A stretch of DNA of 64,000 nt, taken from assembly GCF_016864375.1 (NCBI RefSeq), contig NZ_CP069354.1, positions 3,507,501 to 3,571,500 of the forward strand, in the 5' to 3' direction. Of the stretch, positions 53,060-61,008 are shown piece after piece. The number at the start of each line of letters is the position of its first letter. Position 1 is the stretch's first letter. This DNA is from Microvirga sp. VF16 (GTDB lineage Bacteria; Pseudomonadota; Alphaproteobacteria; Rhizobiales; Beijerinckiaceae). A program made the translations under genes and the position numbers. The notes under the pieces were generated by a model. It did no database searches and was not told the DNA's origin. It saw only the letters and a program-made list of their open reading frames with translations.

Positions 53060-54838
53060 ATGGGTCCGCAGGAGCACAAGGTCGAGCGGCGGCTGGCTGC
53101 GATCTTTGCCGCCGACGTGGCGGGCTACGCACGCCTGATGAGCCAAGATGAGGTCGGCACCCTCCAGACCCTGACCGCCCATCGCGAGACTATGGACCGG
53201 CTCATTGCCAAGCATGGTGGACGGATTGCCAATACGGCTGGCGACAGTGTCTTGGCCGAGTTCCCAAGTGCGGTGAATGCCGTGCAGTGCGCCGTAGATG
53301 TCCAGAAAGCCCTGGCACTGGCGAGCCAGAATACTCCCAAGGAGCGCCGCGTCCGGTTCCGGATTGGCGTGCATGTTGGGGATGTCATTCTTCGGGGCAG
53401 CGATCTGTTGGGCGATGGCGTGAACATCGCCGCCCGATTGGAAAGCCTCGCTGATCCAGGTGGCGTCTGCCTTTCGGAAGTTGCCTATGGGTATGTGCGA
53501 AGGGCTGTGCCCCTCGCCTTTACCGATCTCGGACCACAGAAGGTGAAAAATATTGAGGAGCCAGTCCGCGCCTATGCGGTTTGCAACCTAACCTCTGCTC
53601 CGATGAACGAAACCCCGACAGCCGACGCCAACCTATTGCGGGTACCTGATAAGCCGTTCATTGCCGTCCTGCCCTTCACCAACCTGAGCGGCGACCCCGA
53701 GCAGGAGTATTTCGCCGATGGGATCACAGAAGACCTGATCGCGGCTCTCTCCCGGTGCCGCTGGCTGTTCGTCATCGCCCGCAACTCCGTCTTTACGCTG
53801 AAAGGCCGGGCCGTGGATATCAAGGAGGTCAGTCGTCAGCTTGGTGTGCGCTATGTGCTGGAGGGCTCCGTCCGAAAGGCGGGCAATCGGGTACGCATCA
53901 CGACACAGTTGGTCGAGGCTGTCACAGGCACAGATATCTGGGCCGGGCGCTTCGACCGCGATCTGACCGACATCTTTGCTTTACAGGATGAGATCACCGA
54001 GAGTGTGGTGTCAGCCATTGAGCCCAGCTTGCAGGCGGCTGAGATCGAGCGGGCCAGAGCCAAAGCGACCAATAACCTGGAGGCGTATGACCTCTATCTT
54101 CGCGCCCTGCCCGAGTTCTATGCCTTCACGGAGCAGGGCTTTCGCCGCGCCGAGGCGCTGCTGCGGCAAGCCGTCGAACGTGATCCCGGCTACGCCGAAG
54201 CCTGGGGGGCGCTCGCTGATTGTCGAGGCCGCCTTGTGGTGGGAGGTTGGACCGAGGACTGGGATGCGGATGCGGCCCGGAGCCGAGAGGCGGCTCTCCA
54301 AGCGGTTCAGTGCGATCCGGACAATGCGCGGGTGCTCGCCGTTGCTGCGTGGTCCTTGGCCTCGCTCTCAGGCGTGCTGGAGCGAGCCGTCACCTTCTGC
54401 GAGCGCGCCCTGTATCTTCAGCCCAACTCATCGTTTGTCCTGGCGAATTGCGGGTGGGTGCTGATCTACACCGACGAGTGCGAGCGCGCCCTCGCCTGCT
54501 TGGAGAAGGCACGTCGGCTCAACCCACTGGACCCGCGTGGTTATATTACGCTGAACGCAATTGGGGCGGTGCATTTCATGGGGAGCCGGTTCCAAGAGGC
54601 GGAGCAGTTCACGCGGCGAGCCCTGGAGATGAACCCCAATCATCCCATCGCGCTTCGCTATTTGACGGCAGCGTTGGCACAGATGGGACGACTGGCCGAG
54701 GCGGCGGAAGTCGGACGTGTGTTGCAATCCACCCGCTGGGAAGCGATGCGAACCCACTTGAACCGGTCATGCTACCGCAATCCTAAGAAGCGGGAACTCT
54801 TGTTCGACGGTTTGAGAAAGGCTGGTGTACGAGTATGA
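53060..54838 (+). CDS. Class III cyclase-TolB-TPR protein, copy 1
   Basis: A 592-residue fusion. Residues about 8-180 form a class III adenylate/guanylate cyclase domain with the metal-binding D19 (FAADVAGY) and D62 (TAGDSVLAEF), and N122/R126 in GDGVNIAARLES, so catalysis is expected. A TolB/FlgO-like domain (about 198-310) begins with FIAVLPFTNLSGDPEQEYFA. The C-terminal half (about 330-560) has TPR-type helices. No membrane helix is visible. It is the first of four such genes in 10 kb and shares 5' sequence with copies 2 and 4. Its output nucleotide and input signal are unknown. Confidence 0.88.
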   Translation: MGPQEHKVERRLAAIFAADVAGYARLMSQDEVGTLQTLTAHRETMDRLIAKHGGRIANTAGDSVLAEFPSAVNAVQCAVDVQKALALASQNTPKERRVRFRIGVHVGDVILRGSDLLGDGVNIAARLESLADPGGVCLSEVAYGYVRRAVPLAFTDLGPQKVKNIEEPVRAYAVCNLTSAPMNETPTADANLLRVPDKPFIAVLPFTNLSGDPEQEYFADGITEDLIAALSRCRWLFVIARNSVFTLKGRAVDIKEVSRQLGVRYVLEGSVRKAGNRVRITTQLVEAVTGTDIWAGRFDRDLTDIFALQDEITESVVSAIEPSLQAAEIERARAKATNNLEAYDLYLRALPEFYAFTEQGFRRAEALLRQAVERDPGYAEAWGALADCRGRLVVGGWTEDWDADAARSREAALQAVQCDPDNARVLAVAAWSLASLSGVLERAVTFCERALYLQPNSSFVLANCGWVLIYTDECERALACLEKARRLNPLDPRGYITLNAIGAVHFMGSRFQEAEQFTRRALEMNPNHPIALRYLTAALAQMGRLAEAAEVGRVLQSTRWEAMRTHLNRSCYRNPKKRELLFDGLRKAGVRV

Positions 54839-54927
54839 CCCTCTCCTGTTCAAATTCTCCGACCATCCACACCCATCTCGTCTCGTACCAAGCTTAACAG
54901 TAAGAGCCTGTCTATCAGTGGACGTAG

Positions 54928-54984
54928 GCTGGACACAAACCGCCGCCCACAGCAGAATCCCTGTGGAACTGCACCGAGGGTCCG
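54928..54984 (+). repeat. Duplicated cyclase 5' flank, copy 2
   Basis: Begins gctggacac, includes cagaatcc and ggaactgcaccgagggtccg before the ATG at 54985. It keeps the same spacing to the start codon as the other two copies. Confidence 0.8.
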
Positions 54985-56751
54985 ATGGGTCCACAGGAGC
55001 ACAAGGTCGAGCGGCGACTCGCGGCGATCTTTGCCGCTGACGTGGCAGGCTACTCGCGCCTTATGGAGCAAGACGAGGTCGGCACACTCCGGACCCTGTC
55101 CACTCATCGCGAGGCGATGGATCGGCTGATTGCGGAGCACGGTGGACGGATCGCCAACACCGCTGGCGACAGTGTTCTGGCCGAGTTCCTCAGTGCTGTC
55201 GATGCAGTCCAGTGCGCCGTCCAGGTCCAGGAGGGGCTCGCGTCATTGAATCAGGATATCGGCGAGGATCGTTGCCTCCAGTTTCGGATTGGCATCCACG
55301 TTGGGGATGTGATGCTCCGGGGCTGCGACATTCTCGGCGACGGCGTGAACGTGGCTGCCCGCCTACAAGCGTTGGCTGATCCAGGAGGCATCTGCCTTTC
55401 GGAGGCTGTCTATGGGCATGTTCGAAAGGCCCTGCCCCTCGCCTTCACAGATCTCGGACCACAGCGGGTCAAGAATATTGAGGAGCCGATCCGGGCCTAT
55501 TCTGTGAATGCGCCGTCCTTCGCTCCAGGCGGTGCCAAACAGGCCAAGCCGCTCCCTCTGCCCGACAAGCCCTCCATTGCCGTCCTTCCCTTCACAAATA
55601 TGAGTGGCGATCCCGAGCAGGAGTTCTTCGCGGACGGAATGACCGAGGACATCATCACGGGCCTATCGCGTCTGAAGTGGCTATTTGTCATCGCCCGGAA
55701 CTCGACCTTCACCTACAAGGGCAAGGCCGTTGATGTTCGTCAGGTATCGCGGGAGCTTGGGATTCGCTACGTACTGGAAGGGAGTGTCAGGGCGTCGGGC
55801 AAGCGCATCCGCATCACCGGGCAGCTAATCGACGCTGAAACGGGCAAGCACATTTGGGCCGAAAAATACGACCGCCTCCTCGAAGATGTCTTTGCGGTAC
55901 AGGATGAGATTACCGAGAGCGTCATAGCCGCAATCGAGCCGCATCTGTACGCCCAAGAGGGCATTCGCTTGGCAGGCCAGCCTCCCGATGACATCAGTAC
56001 CTGGGGCCTTGTCGTCCGAGCCATCGTTTTGGCCAGCCATCTCGGCCAGCGCTACAACGCAGAAGCTCGATCACTGCTCGGGCGAGCCGTTGCCAGCGAG
56101 CCGACCTATGCGAAAGCCCACGCCATTCTGAGTTGGACCGTCTGGTGGGCAGCATGGAATTACTGGCTGCCTGATGAGTCCCAAGGGGCTGAACACGCCA
56201 AGCGACATGCTCAGGAAGCTCTGACTCTTGACCCGAGTGAGCCATGGGCTCGGATGATGCTGGGTCTCTGCCTGAGTTCTGAAGGTCATCATGAAAGAGC
56301 GCTGCGTGAACTGGAAGACGCCCTTCGGATCAACCCGAGCTTCGCACTGGCGCACTCGATCTATGGTTGGGCTCTCGCACGAGCCGGAAGATTTGATGAA
56401 GCGGTGGCGCAGACCGGTGCGGCTCTCCGCTTGAGCCCTGCCGACAGCTTTCTCAGTTTTTACGAGTTGCTCCACGGGTTCGCGCTCTTGGTCTCCCGCC
56501 GATGCGGTGAAGCACTTCCCCTTCTGCGCAAGTCCATCGCGGCGTTTCCCGAGTTCCCGACCCACTATACGCTCCTCATTAGCTGCTGTGGCCATCTGGG
56601 GCTGCGGGAGGAGGCTCAAATGCTCCTGGAACACCGGAACACTCTCGGCCCGCCGCTCACCGTCAGCCTAAACCGGAGCCAACTGAAAAAGTACGCCACT
56701 GGACCGATCATCGCTGAGGGACTGTCGAAGGCAGGGGTGCCTGAGAGTTGA
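54985..56751 (+). CDS. Class III cyclase-TolB-TPR protein, copy 2
   Basis: A 588-residue paralogue of copy 1, sharing the first 65 residues almost completely (MGPQEHKVERRLAAIFAADV). Catalytic positions D19, D62, N122 and R126 are retained (GDGVNVAARLQALA). The TolB-like domain starts near residue 195 with SIAVLPFTNMSGDPEQEFFA. The TPR half diverges most and includes MLGLCLSSEGHHERALRELE and YGWALARAGRFDEAVAQ. The conserved N-terminus with a changed C-terminus suggests the same output with different inputs or partners. Confidence 0.88.
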   Translation: MGPQEHKVERRLAAIFAADVAGYSRLMEQDEVGTLRTLSTHREAMDRLIAEHGGRIANTAGDSVLAEFLSAVDAVQCAVQVQEGLASLNQDIGEDRCLQFRIGIHVGDVMLRGCDILGDGVNVAARLQALADPGGICLSEAVYGHVRKALPLAFTDLGPQRVKNIEEPIRAYSVNAPSFAPGGAKQAKPLPLPDKPSIAVLPFTNMSGDPEQEFFADGMTEDIITGLSRLKWLFVIARNSTFTYKGKAVDVRQVSRELGIRYVLEGSVRASGKRIRITGQLIDAETGKHIWAEKYDRLLEDVFAVQDEITESVIAAIEPHLYAQEGIRLAGQPPDDISTWGLVVRAIVLASHLGQRYNAEARSLLGRAVASEPTYAKAHAILSWTVWWAAWNYWLPDESQGAEHAKRHAQEALTLDPSEPWARMMLGLCLSSEGHHERALRELEDALRINPSFALAHSIYGWALARAGRFDEAVAQTGAALRLSPADSFLSFYELLHGFALLVSRRCGEALPLLRKSIAAFPEFPTHYTLLISCCGHLGLREEAQMLLEHRNTLGPPLTVSLNRSQLKKYATGPIIAEGLSKAGVPES

Positions 56752-56782
56752 GAAGGAACCTATTTTGAGGGACTTGTCTCTG

Positions 56783-57046
56783 TCATTCAGCGCTGCTGGC
56801 TGCCTCAGCTACCGCCCACAGTCCCAAGATCTCATCAGGATCGGCGACCCTAAAAAGCTCTTCAATGCTCAGGCCGATGGAGATCCCGTAACGAAGCATC
56901 TTCTTCCTGTCGCCTTCGAACGTGTCCTGGTCGGCCCATTCCGGCTTTGCATCGATCAATGCGTTCATCATCCGCCAGATCCGGTGAGAATGTGATTGGC
57001 TGAACATCAGTGAAAGTGCTGCCCAGGAGAGGGGTCGCAACACCAT
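56783..57046 (-). CDS. Small hypothetical protein (74-87 aa)
   Basis: A helical, polar frame (MNALIDAKPEWADQDTFEG, then KKMLRYGISIGLSIEELFRV, then DEILGLWAVAEAASSAE) with natural composition. The start is uncertain, either ATG 57046 or ATG 57007, and both have weak ribosome-binding sites. No family is recognised. It lies on the opposite strand to the cyclases. Confidence 0.5.
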   Translation of the reverse strand: MVLRPLSWAALSLMFSQSHSHRIWRMMNALIDAKPEWADQDTFEGDRKKMLRYGISIGLSIEELFRVADPDEILGLWAVAEAASSAE

Positions 57047-57068
57047 TGCATATCAAAGGCTTAGCTTG

Positions 57069-57105
57069 AGGTGGGTAAGGGGACTGACCCCATTATTACC
57101 CACCT
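57069..57105. repeat. Nested inverted repeat
   Basis: Arms aggtgggtaa (57069-57078) and ttacccacct (57096-57105) enclose a second pair gggg/cccc. There is no adjoining T run. It could be an operator, an element end or an RNA hairpin. Confidence 0.6.
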
Positions 57106-57309
57106 TATGAGGCTGCTCTTACTCACCCTACCCTCTCCGCTCGGACGCGTAGTTCGAGTTGAGTTCCAGCCCACCGGCAGGCTTCTATAACTCGGCCCAG
57201 AACCTTCCTTGCTTGGGAGGTGCAAAGAGCCGCAACCCGGTCCTCGCAAATCGTTTGGAACCCCTGCCCATTCGTTCTCATTTCGTTCGCATATAGCTTT
57301 GGGGCAGCA

Positions 57310-57621
57310 ATGGTCGAGCGATTATCGGATTTCCCACGGGTGGTCGTCCGTGTCGATTGTCCCATCTGCCCTCACCGGAAGGGACAGTATCGACTAGCCC
57401 GGTTGGCCGAGAAGTTCGGAGCGGACATCCCGCTTTGCGATCTGATCGAGCAGATCGCCTTCGACTGCCCTAGAAAGTCTCTTCCGTGGGAGCGGCCTCC
57501 AGGCCAGTACGATCCCCGTTGCAAGGCTCGATTCACTGATCTTGAGGCGACCAGCCGCCCTCCCCCAGACCTACCGCCGATGATGCGGAAGCTGACGGTG
57601 ATCCTGGGTGGAAAGAGATGA
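57310..57621 (+). CDS. Small zinc-ribbon-like protein, copy 2
   Basis: A 103-residue paralogue of the protein at 51579, matching over its full length. The cysteines C17, C20, C43, C53 and C71 are all kept (VDCPICPHR, CPRKSLPW, PRCKARF). The 5' flank is also duplicated. The start at 57310 is aligned with copy 1. Bases 57622-57821 downstream hold no gene that I can support. Confidence 0.75.
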   Translation: MVERLSDFPRVVVRVDCPICPHRKGQYRLARLAEKFGADIPLCDLIEQIAFDCPRKSLPWERPPGQYDPRCKARFTDLEATSRPPPDLPPMMRKLTVILGGKR

Positions 57622-57821
57622 TCCTTTTGGGATGCTGATACCTGTGGCTCACGAACTGCCGTCTCACCCTCTGAGCGGTAAGCGATCTCGGCGGCTCGCT
57701 CAAAACGGATCTACTTCGTTTTCTGCGCCCGCCCAAGATCAGGTGCCCGCATTCCTCTTGAACACCACTGTCACAGGTAGGATGATGGCGCTGCTGAGCG
57801 GTCTTTGGCGCGGAGGGTGCC

Positions 57822-58700
57822 ATGTGTCGATCAGTTGCCTTATCCCTCATCGGGCTTGGGATGGTCTTCGCGAGCCACGCTTGGGGACAGCCAGTCAAGC
57901 CATCGGATTCGGCTACTCCCGTGATCGCGAAAGTTGAACTCGACGGTGCGGCTCGTCCTCTTGGCAAGTTCCAAGAACAACGGGCTCGGCAGCGGGGAGA
58001 AGACCCGAAACCAACCCCTGGAAGCCGCCTTCAAGCGTATCTTGCAAAGCCAGAGGGCGATGGCCCCTTCCCTGCGGTCGTGGTGCTCCATGGTTGCCGA
58101 GGAGTATCAGCACTTGAGAGCCAGAAGCTGCCGGAACTCCTAACCTCGTGGGGTTATGTCGCGCTGTCGGTTGACAGCTTCACAAGCCGGAAGGCTGAGG
58201 ACGCCTGTGTGAAAGAGCCAGCTTCAGTGGATCGGGTTGCCGATGCCTATGGCGCTCTCTCCTACCTCGCGGCTCAACCCTTTGTGGACCGCAACCGCGT
58301 CGGTCTTCTCGGCGTATCGATGGGCGCGAGGGCGGTTCTCGCCATGGCTGAACGACAAGTCAGTGAAGGGGTGGTGAACCCTGACAACCTGACCTTCAAG
58401 GCCGGGGTGGCATACTATCCGCGATGTGGGGTGCTGGCCGACAAGACCATGTTCCCGCTGCTAATCATGGTGGGCAGCGAGGATCAGTGGACCCCGGCTC
58501 GGGCCTGCGAAGAACTGGTGGCGGGACGAGCGAGTGACAGCGCCTCTGTGGACCTCGCGATCTATCCCGGCGCTCATCACGGCTTTGTCGAACAGGACTG
58601 GGTTTCAGGCCAAGGGTTCAAAGTCGGATACAACGCGCAGGCCGCAGAGGACTCGCTGCGCCGCGCGCATGATTTCTTCGACCGCGCTCTCAAACGTTAG
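57822..58700 (+). CDS. Exported dienelactone-hydrolase-like alpha/beta hydrolase
   Basis: A 292-residue protein with a signal peptide (CRSVALSLIGLGMVFASHAWG). The alpha/beta-hydrolase core has the strand VVVLHGCRGVSALE, nucleophile Ser in LLGVSMGARAV, the acid in MVGSEDQWTP and His in PGAHHGFVEQ. The classic dienelactone hydrolase uses Cys, so the Ser nucleophile points to a general esterase. Its real substrate is unknown. It lies among the duplicated cyclase and zinc-ribbon genes without an obvious operon partner. Confidence 0.85.
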   Translation: MCRSVALSLIGLGMVFASHAWGQPVKPSDSATPVIAKVELDGAARPLGKFQEQRARQRGEDPKPTPGSRLQAYLAKPEGDGPFPAVVVLHGCRGVSALESQKLPELLTSWGYVALSVDSFTSRKAEDACVKEPASVDRVADAYGALSYLAAQPFVDRNRVGLLGVSMGARAVLAMAERQVSEGVVNPDNLTFKAGVAYYPRCGVLADKTMFPLLIMVGSEDQWTPARACEELVAGRASDSASVDLAIYPGAHHGFVEQDWVSGQGFKVGYNAQAAEDSLRRAHDFFDRALKR

Positions 58701-58779
58701 GTCTTCGTGCGTTTGTGGTCAGCGTGGCCTCTGCCCGAAGGTCTTGGATGGTGACCCAACGAAAGCCCACCAACACCAC

Positions 58780-58956
58780 CTCATCGACAGGATCGCCCTC
58801 GACTGCCCGAGAAAGTCTCTCCCATGGGAGCGGCCTCCTGACCATTTCGATCCCAGGTGCAAGGCCCGTTTCACCGACTTGGAGGCTGTGCGTTGCCCCC
58901 CGGACCTTCCACCGATGATGCGGAAACTCACCGCCATCCAGGGTGGAAAGGGCTGA
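58780..58956 (+). pseudogene. Truncated third copy of the small zinc-ribbon protein
   Basis: From LIDRIALDCPRKSLPWERPP to the end GGKG the frame matches residues 46-103 of copies 1 and 2. The first 45 residues, including the C-x2-C site, are absent and replaced by unrelated sequence. Some similarity to copy 1 continues past the stop (gaggca and tccgtg blocks). It has no start codon of its own at the right place. Confidence 0.75.
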
Positions 58957-58988
58957 GGCAAAGCCTCGACAGAACCATCCCTCCGTGT

Positions 58989-59013
58989 AATCACGCTACC
59001 CAATAGCGTGATT
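58989..59013. repeat. Perfect inverted repeat
   Basis: Ten-base arms aatcacgcta / tagcgtgatt enclose the loop cccaa, 75 bases upstream of the third cyclase gene. No T run follows. Possible operator or attenuator. Confidence 0.55.
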
Positions 59014-59087
59014 CATCTCACTCTTGAGAACCTATGAGGCGCTAGACCCAGGTCGAGGATCGTCGCAAACTGCACTGCTGTGAGCAT

Positions 59088-60869
59088 GTGGACACGTCCA
59101 TGTCCGATTTGCGTCCCAGGTCACAGCGCAGGCTCGCTGCCGTTCTGGCTGCCGATGTGGTGGGCTCCTCGCGTCTCATGGAGAAGGACGAGGAAGGCAC
59201 AGTTTCGGCCATCCGCACGATCTTGGCAGAGGTTCTTGAGCCAGCCGCTGCGCGGCATCATGGACGGGTCGTCAAGACCATGGGGGACGGGGCACTGCTG
59301 GAGTTCGCCAGCCCGGTCGAGGCTGTCCTCTGCGCCATTGAGGTGCAGGCCAGTGTCACCGACCGGGTTGAGCGCGAGCTTGACGGTCAGGGCATCCTGC
59401 TCCGGATAGGGATCAATCTCGGTGACCTCATCGTCGGTGAAGACGGGGACATCCTCGGTGACAGCGTCAATGTGGCGGTTCGCCTGGAAGGTATTGCCGA
59501 TCCTGGCGGAATCTGCGTCTCGGCCAAGGTCTTCGACGAACTGGAGGGCAAGTTGGCCCTGCCCTTCGAGGATCGGGGCGAGCACCGCCTCAAGAACATT
59601 GCCCGCCCCATCCATGTCTATGCCCTTAAACGTGAGAACACGTCATCCGGGGAGCCGAAGGCGGCACGATCAAGCCCAAGCCATGCTGATAAGCCCTCTA
59701 TCGCGGTTCTGCCCTTCACGAACTTGAGCGGTGATCCTGAGCAGGAGTATTTTGCGGATGGGATCACGGATGACATCATCACAGCCCTCGCGAAGACACG
59801 ATGGCTGTTCGTCATTCCCCGCAACTCCTCTTTTCCGTTCAAGGGAAAGGCCATCGAAACAGAACAGGTCGCGCAGCGGCTTGGGGTTCGTTACATCCTC
59901 AGCGGCAGCATACGTCGGAGTGGTTCTCACGTCCGTGTTTCGGTTCAACTGATGGAAGCTGAAACGGGTGGATCGCTCTGGGCCGAGCGATACGACCGCG
60001 ACCTCGGGGATATTCTCGTTCTCCAAGACGAAATTGCCGAAGAAGTCTGCGGAGCCATCGAGCCCGAACTTCTCAAGAAAGAAGGGCAACGCGGGGCACA
60101 GCGGCCACAGAGCTTGACCGCGTGGGATCTCGTTCGTCGCGGCATGTGGGAGTTCCACAAGATCAGACCGGAGTCGCATCGTCGTGCCCGCGAGCTTTTC
60201 CTCAAGGCAATCAAGGTCGAACCCGACTCAGCGGACGGCTACATCTGGTTGGCTCGCGTCGAAGCCGGTCTTGCGGCGTATGGCTGGGGTGATGATGCTG
60301 AGGCAGATCTCCGAAACGGCATGGCTGCTGGATTGAAAGCCGTGCAGCTTGATGAGAAGAATCCATATTCCCATTACGCTGTCGCCGTGACGCACGTATT
60401 TGGGGGCGAGTTTGAGATCGCCACTCCAGCCGCCCAGCGAGCCATTCGCCTCAGCCCCAGCTTCGCTCTCGGCCATCTGATCCTTGGGGCGGCGCTCCTC
60501 CATGCGAGTCGTCCACAGGATGCGATTGAGCCTCTGGAGCACGGGTTACGGCTCTCTCCCTATGATCCACAGAACTTCGCATGGCTGTTTTTGCTTGCTG
60601 TGGCCTACTACTTCTCGGGGAACGCAGAGCCAGGGCTTAGCGCTGCCCGCCGAGCGCTGTCCCTACGGCCCCACTGGATTCCTGCGCTGAAGGTGGTTGT
60701 CCTTTGCTGCAAGACGCTCGGCGATACCCGTCAGGCTCATTCTGCGGCGTCTGAGATCCGATCCACCAGCGATGCCGAGGGGAGCCTCGCGCGTCTCGTC
60801 CCCGTATCCAATCCATCTTGGATTGATCAAATCGAACGAGCGACTCAGGAGATCCTGGGAGATGCGTAA
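59088..60869 (+). CDS. Class III cyclase-TolB-TPR protein, copy 3 (divergent)
   Basis: A 593-residue protein of the same architecture but distinct N-terminus (MSDLRPRSQRRLAAVLAADV). Catalytic residues are D23, D67 (MGDGALLEF), N128 and R132 (GDSVNVAVRLEG). The TolB-like domain starts with PSIAVLPFTNLSGDPEQEYF near residue 203. The TPR half differs from the other copies. The usual first choice is GTG 59088; ATG 59100 is the alternative, with little ribosome-binding site evidence for either. Its 5' flank is not the duplicated block of the other three genes. Confidence 0.87.
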   Translation: MDTSMSDLRPRSQRRLAAVLAADVVGSSRLMEKDEEGTVSAIRTILAEVLEPAAARHHGRVVKTMGDGALLEFASPVEAVLCAIEVQASVTDRVERELDGQGILLRIGINLGDLIVGEDGDILGDSVNVAVRLEGIADPGGICVSAKVFDELEGKLALPFEDRGEHRLKNIARPIHVYALKRENTSSGEPKAARSSPSHADKPSIAVLPFTNLSGDPEQEYFADGITDDIITALAKTRWLFVIPRNSSFPFKGKAIETEQVAQRLGVRYILSGSIRRSGSHVRVSVQLMEAETGGSLWAERYDRDLGDILVLQDEIAEEVCGAIEPELLKKEGQRGAQRPQSLTAWDLVRRGMWEFHKIRPESHRRARELFLKAIKVEPDSADGYIWLARVEAGLAAYGWGDDAEADLRNGMAAGLKAVQLDEKNPYSHYAVAVTHVFGGEFEIATPAAQRAIRLSPSFALGHLILGAALLHASRPQDAIEPLEHGLRLSPYDPQNFAWLFLLAVAYYFSGNAEPGLSAARRALSLRPHWIPALKVVVLCCKTLGDTRQAHSAASEIRSTSDAEGSLARLVPVSNPSWIDQIERATQEILGDA

Positions 60870-60950
60870 CTTCATTGCGTATAAGGCTTAGCCATTCGCC
60901 CAGCCGCCATCCTGCAAAAACTTGGCTGTGAGATCATACCCTGGATGCGG

Positions 60951-61008
60951 GCTGGACACCCTACCCTACCCACATCAGAATCTGATCCGAAACTGCACCG
61001 GGGGTCCG
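60951..61008 (+). repeat. Duplicated cyclase 5' flank, copy 3
   Basis: Begins gctggacacc, includes cagaatc and gaaactgcaccgggggtccg before the ATG at 61009, with the same spacing as the other copies. Confidence 0.8.
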
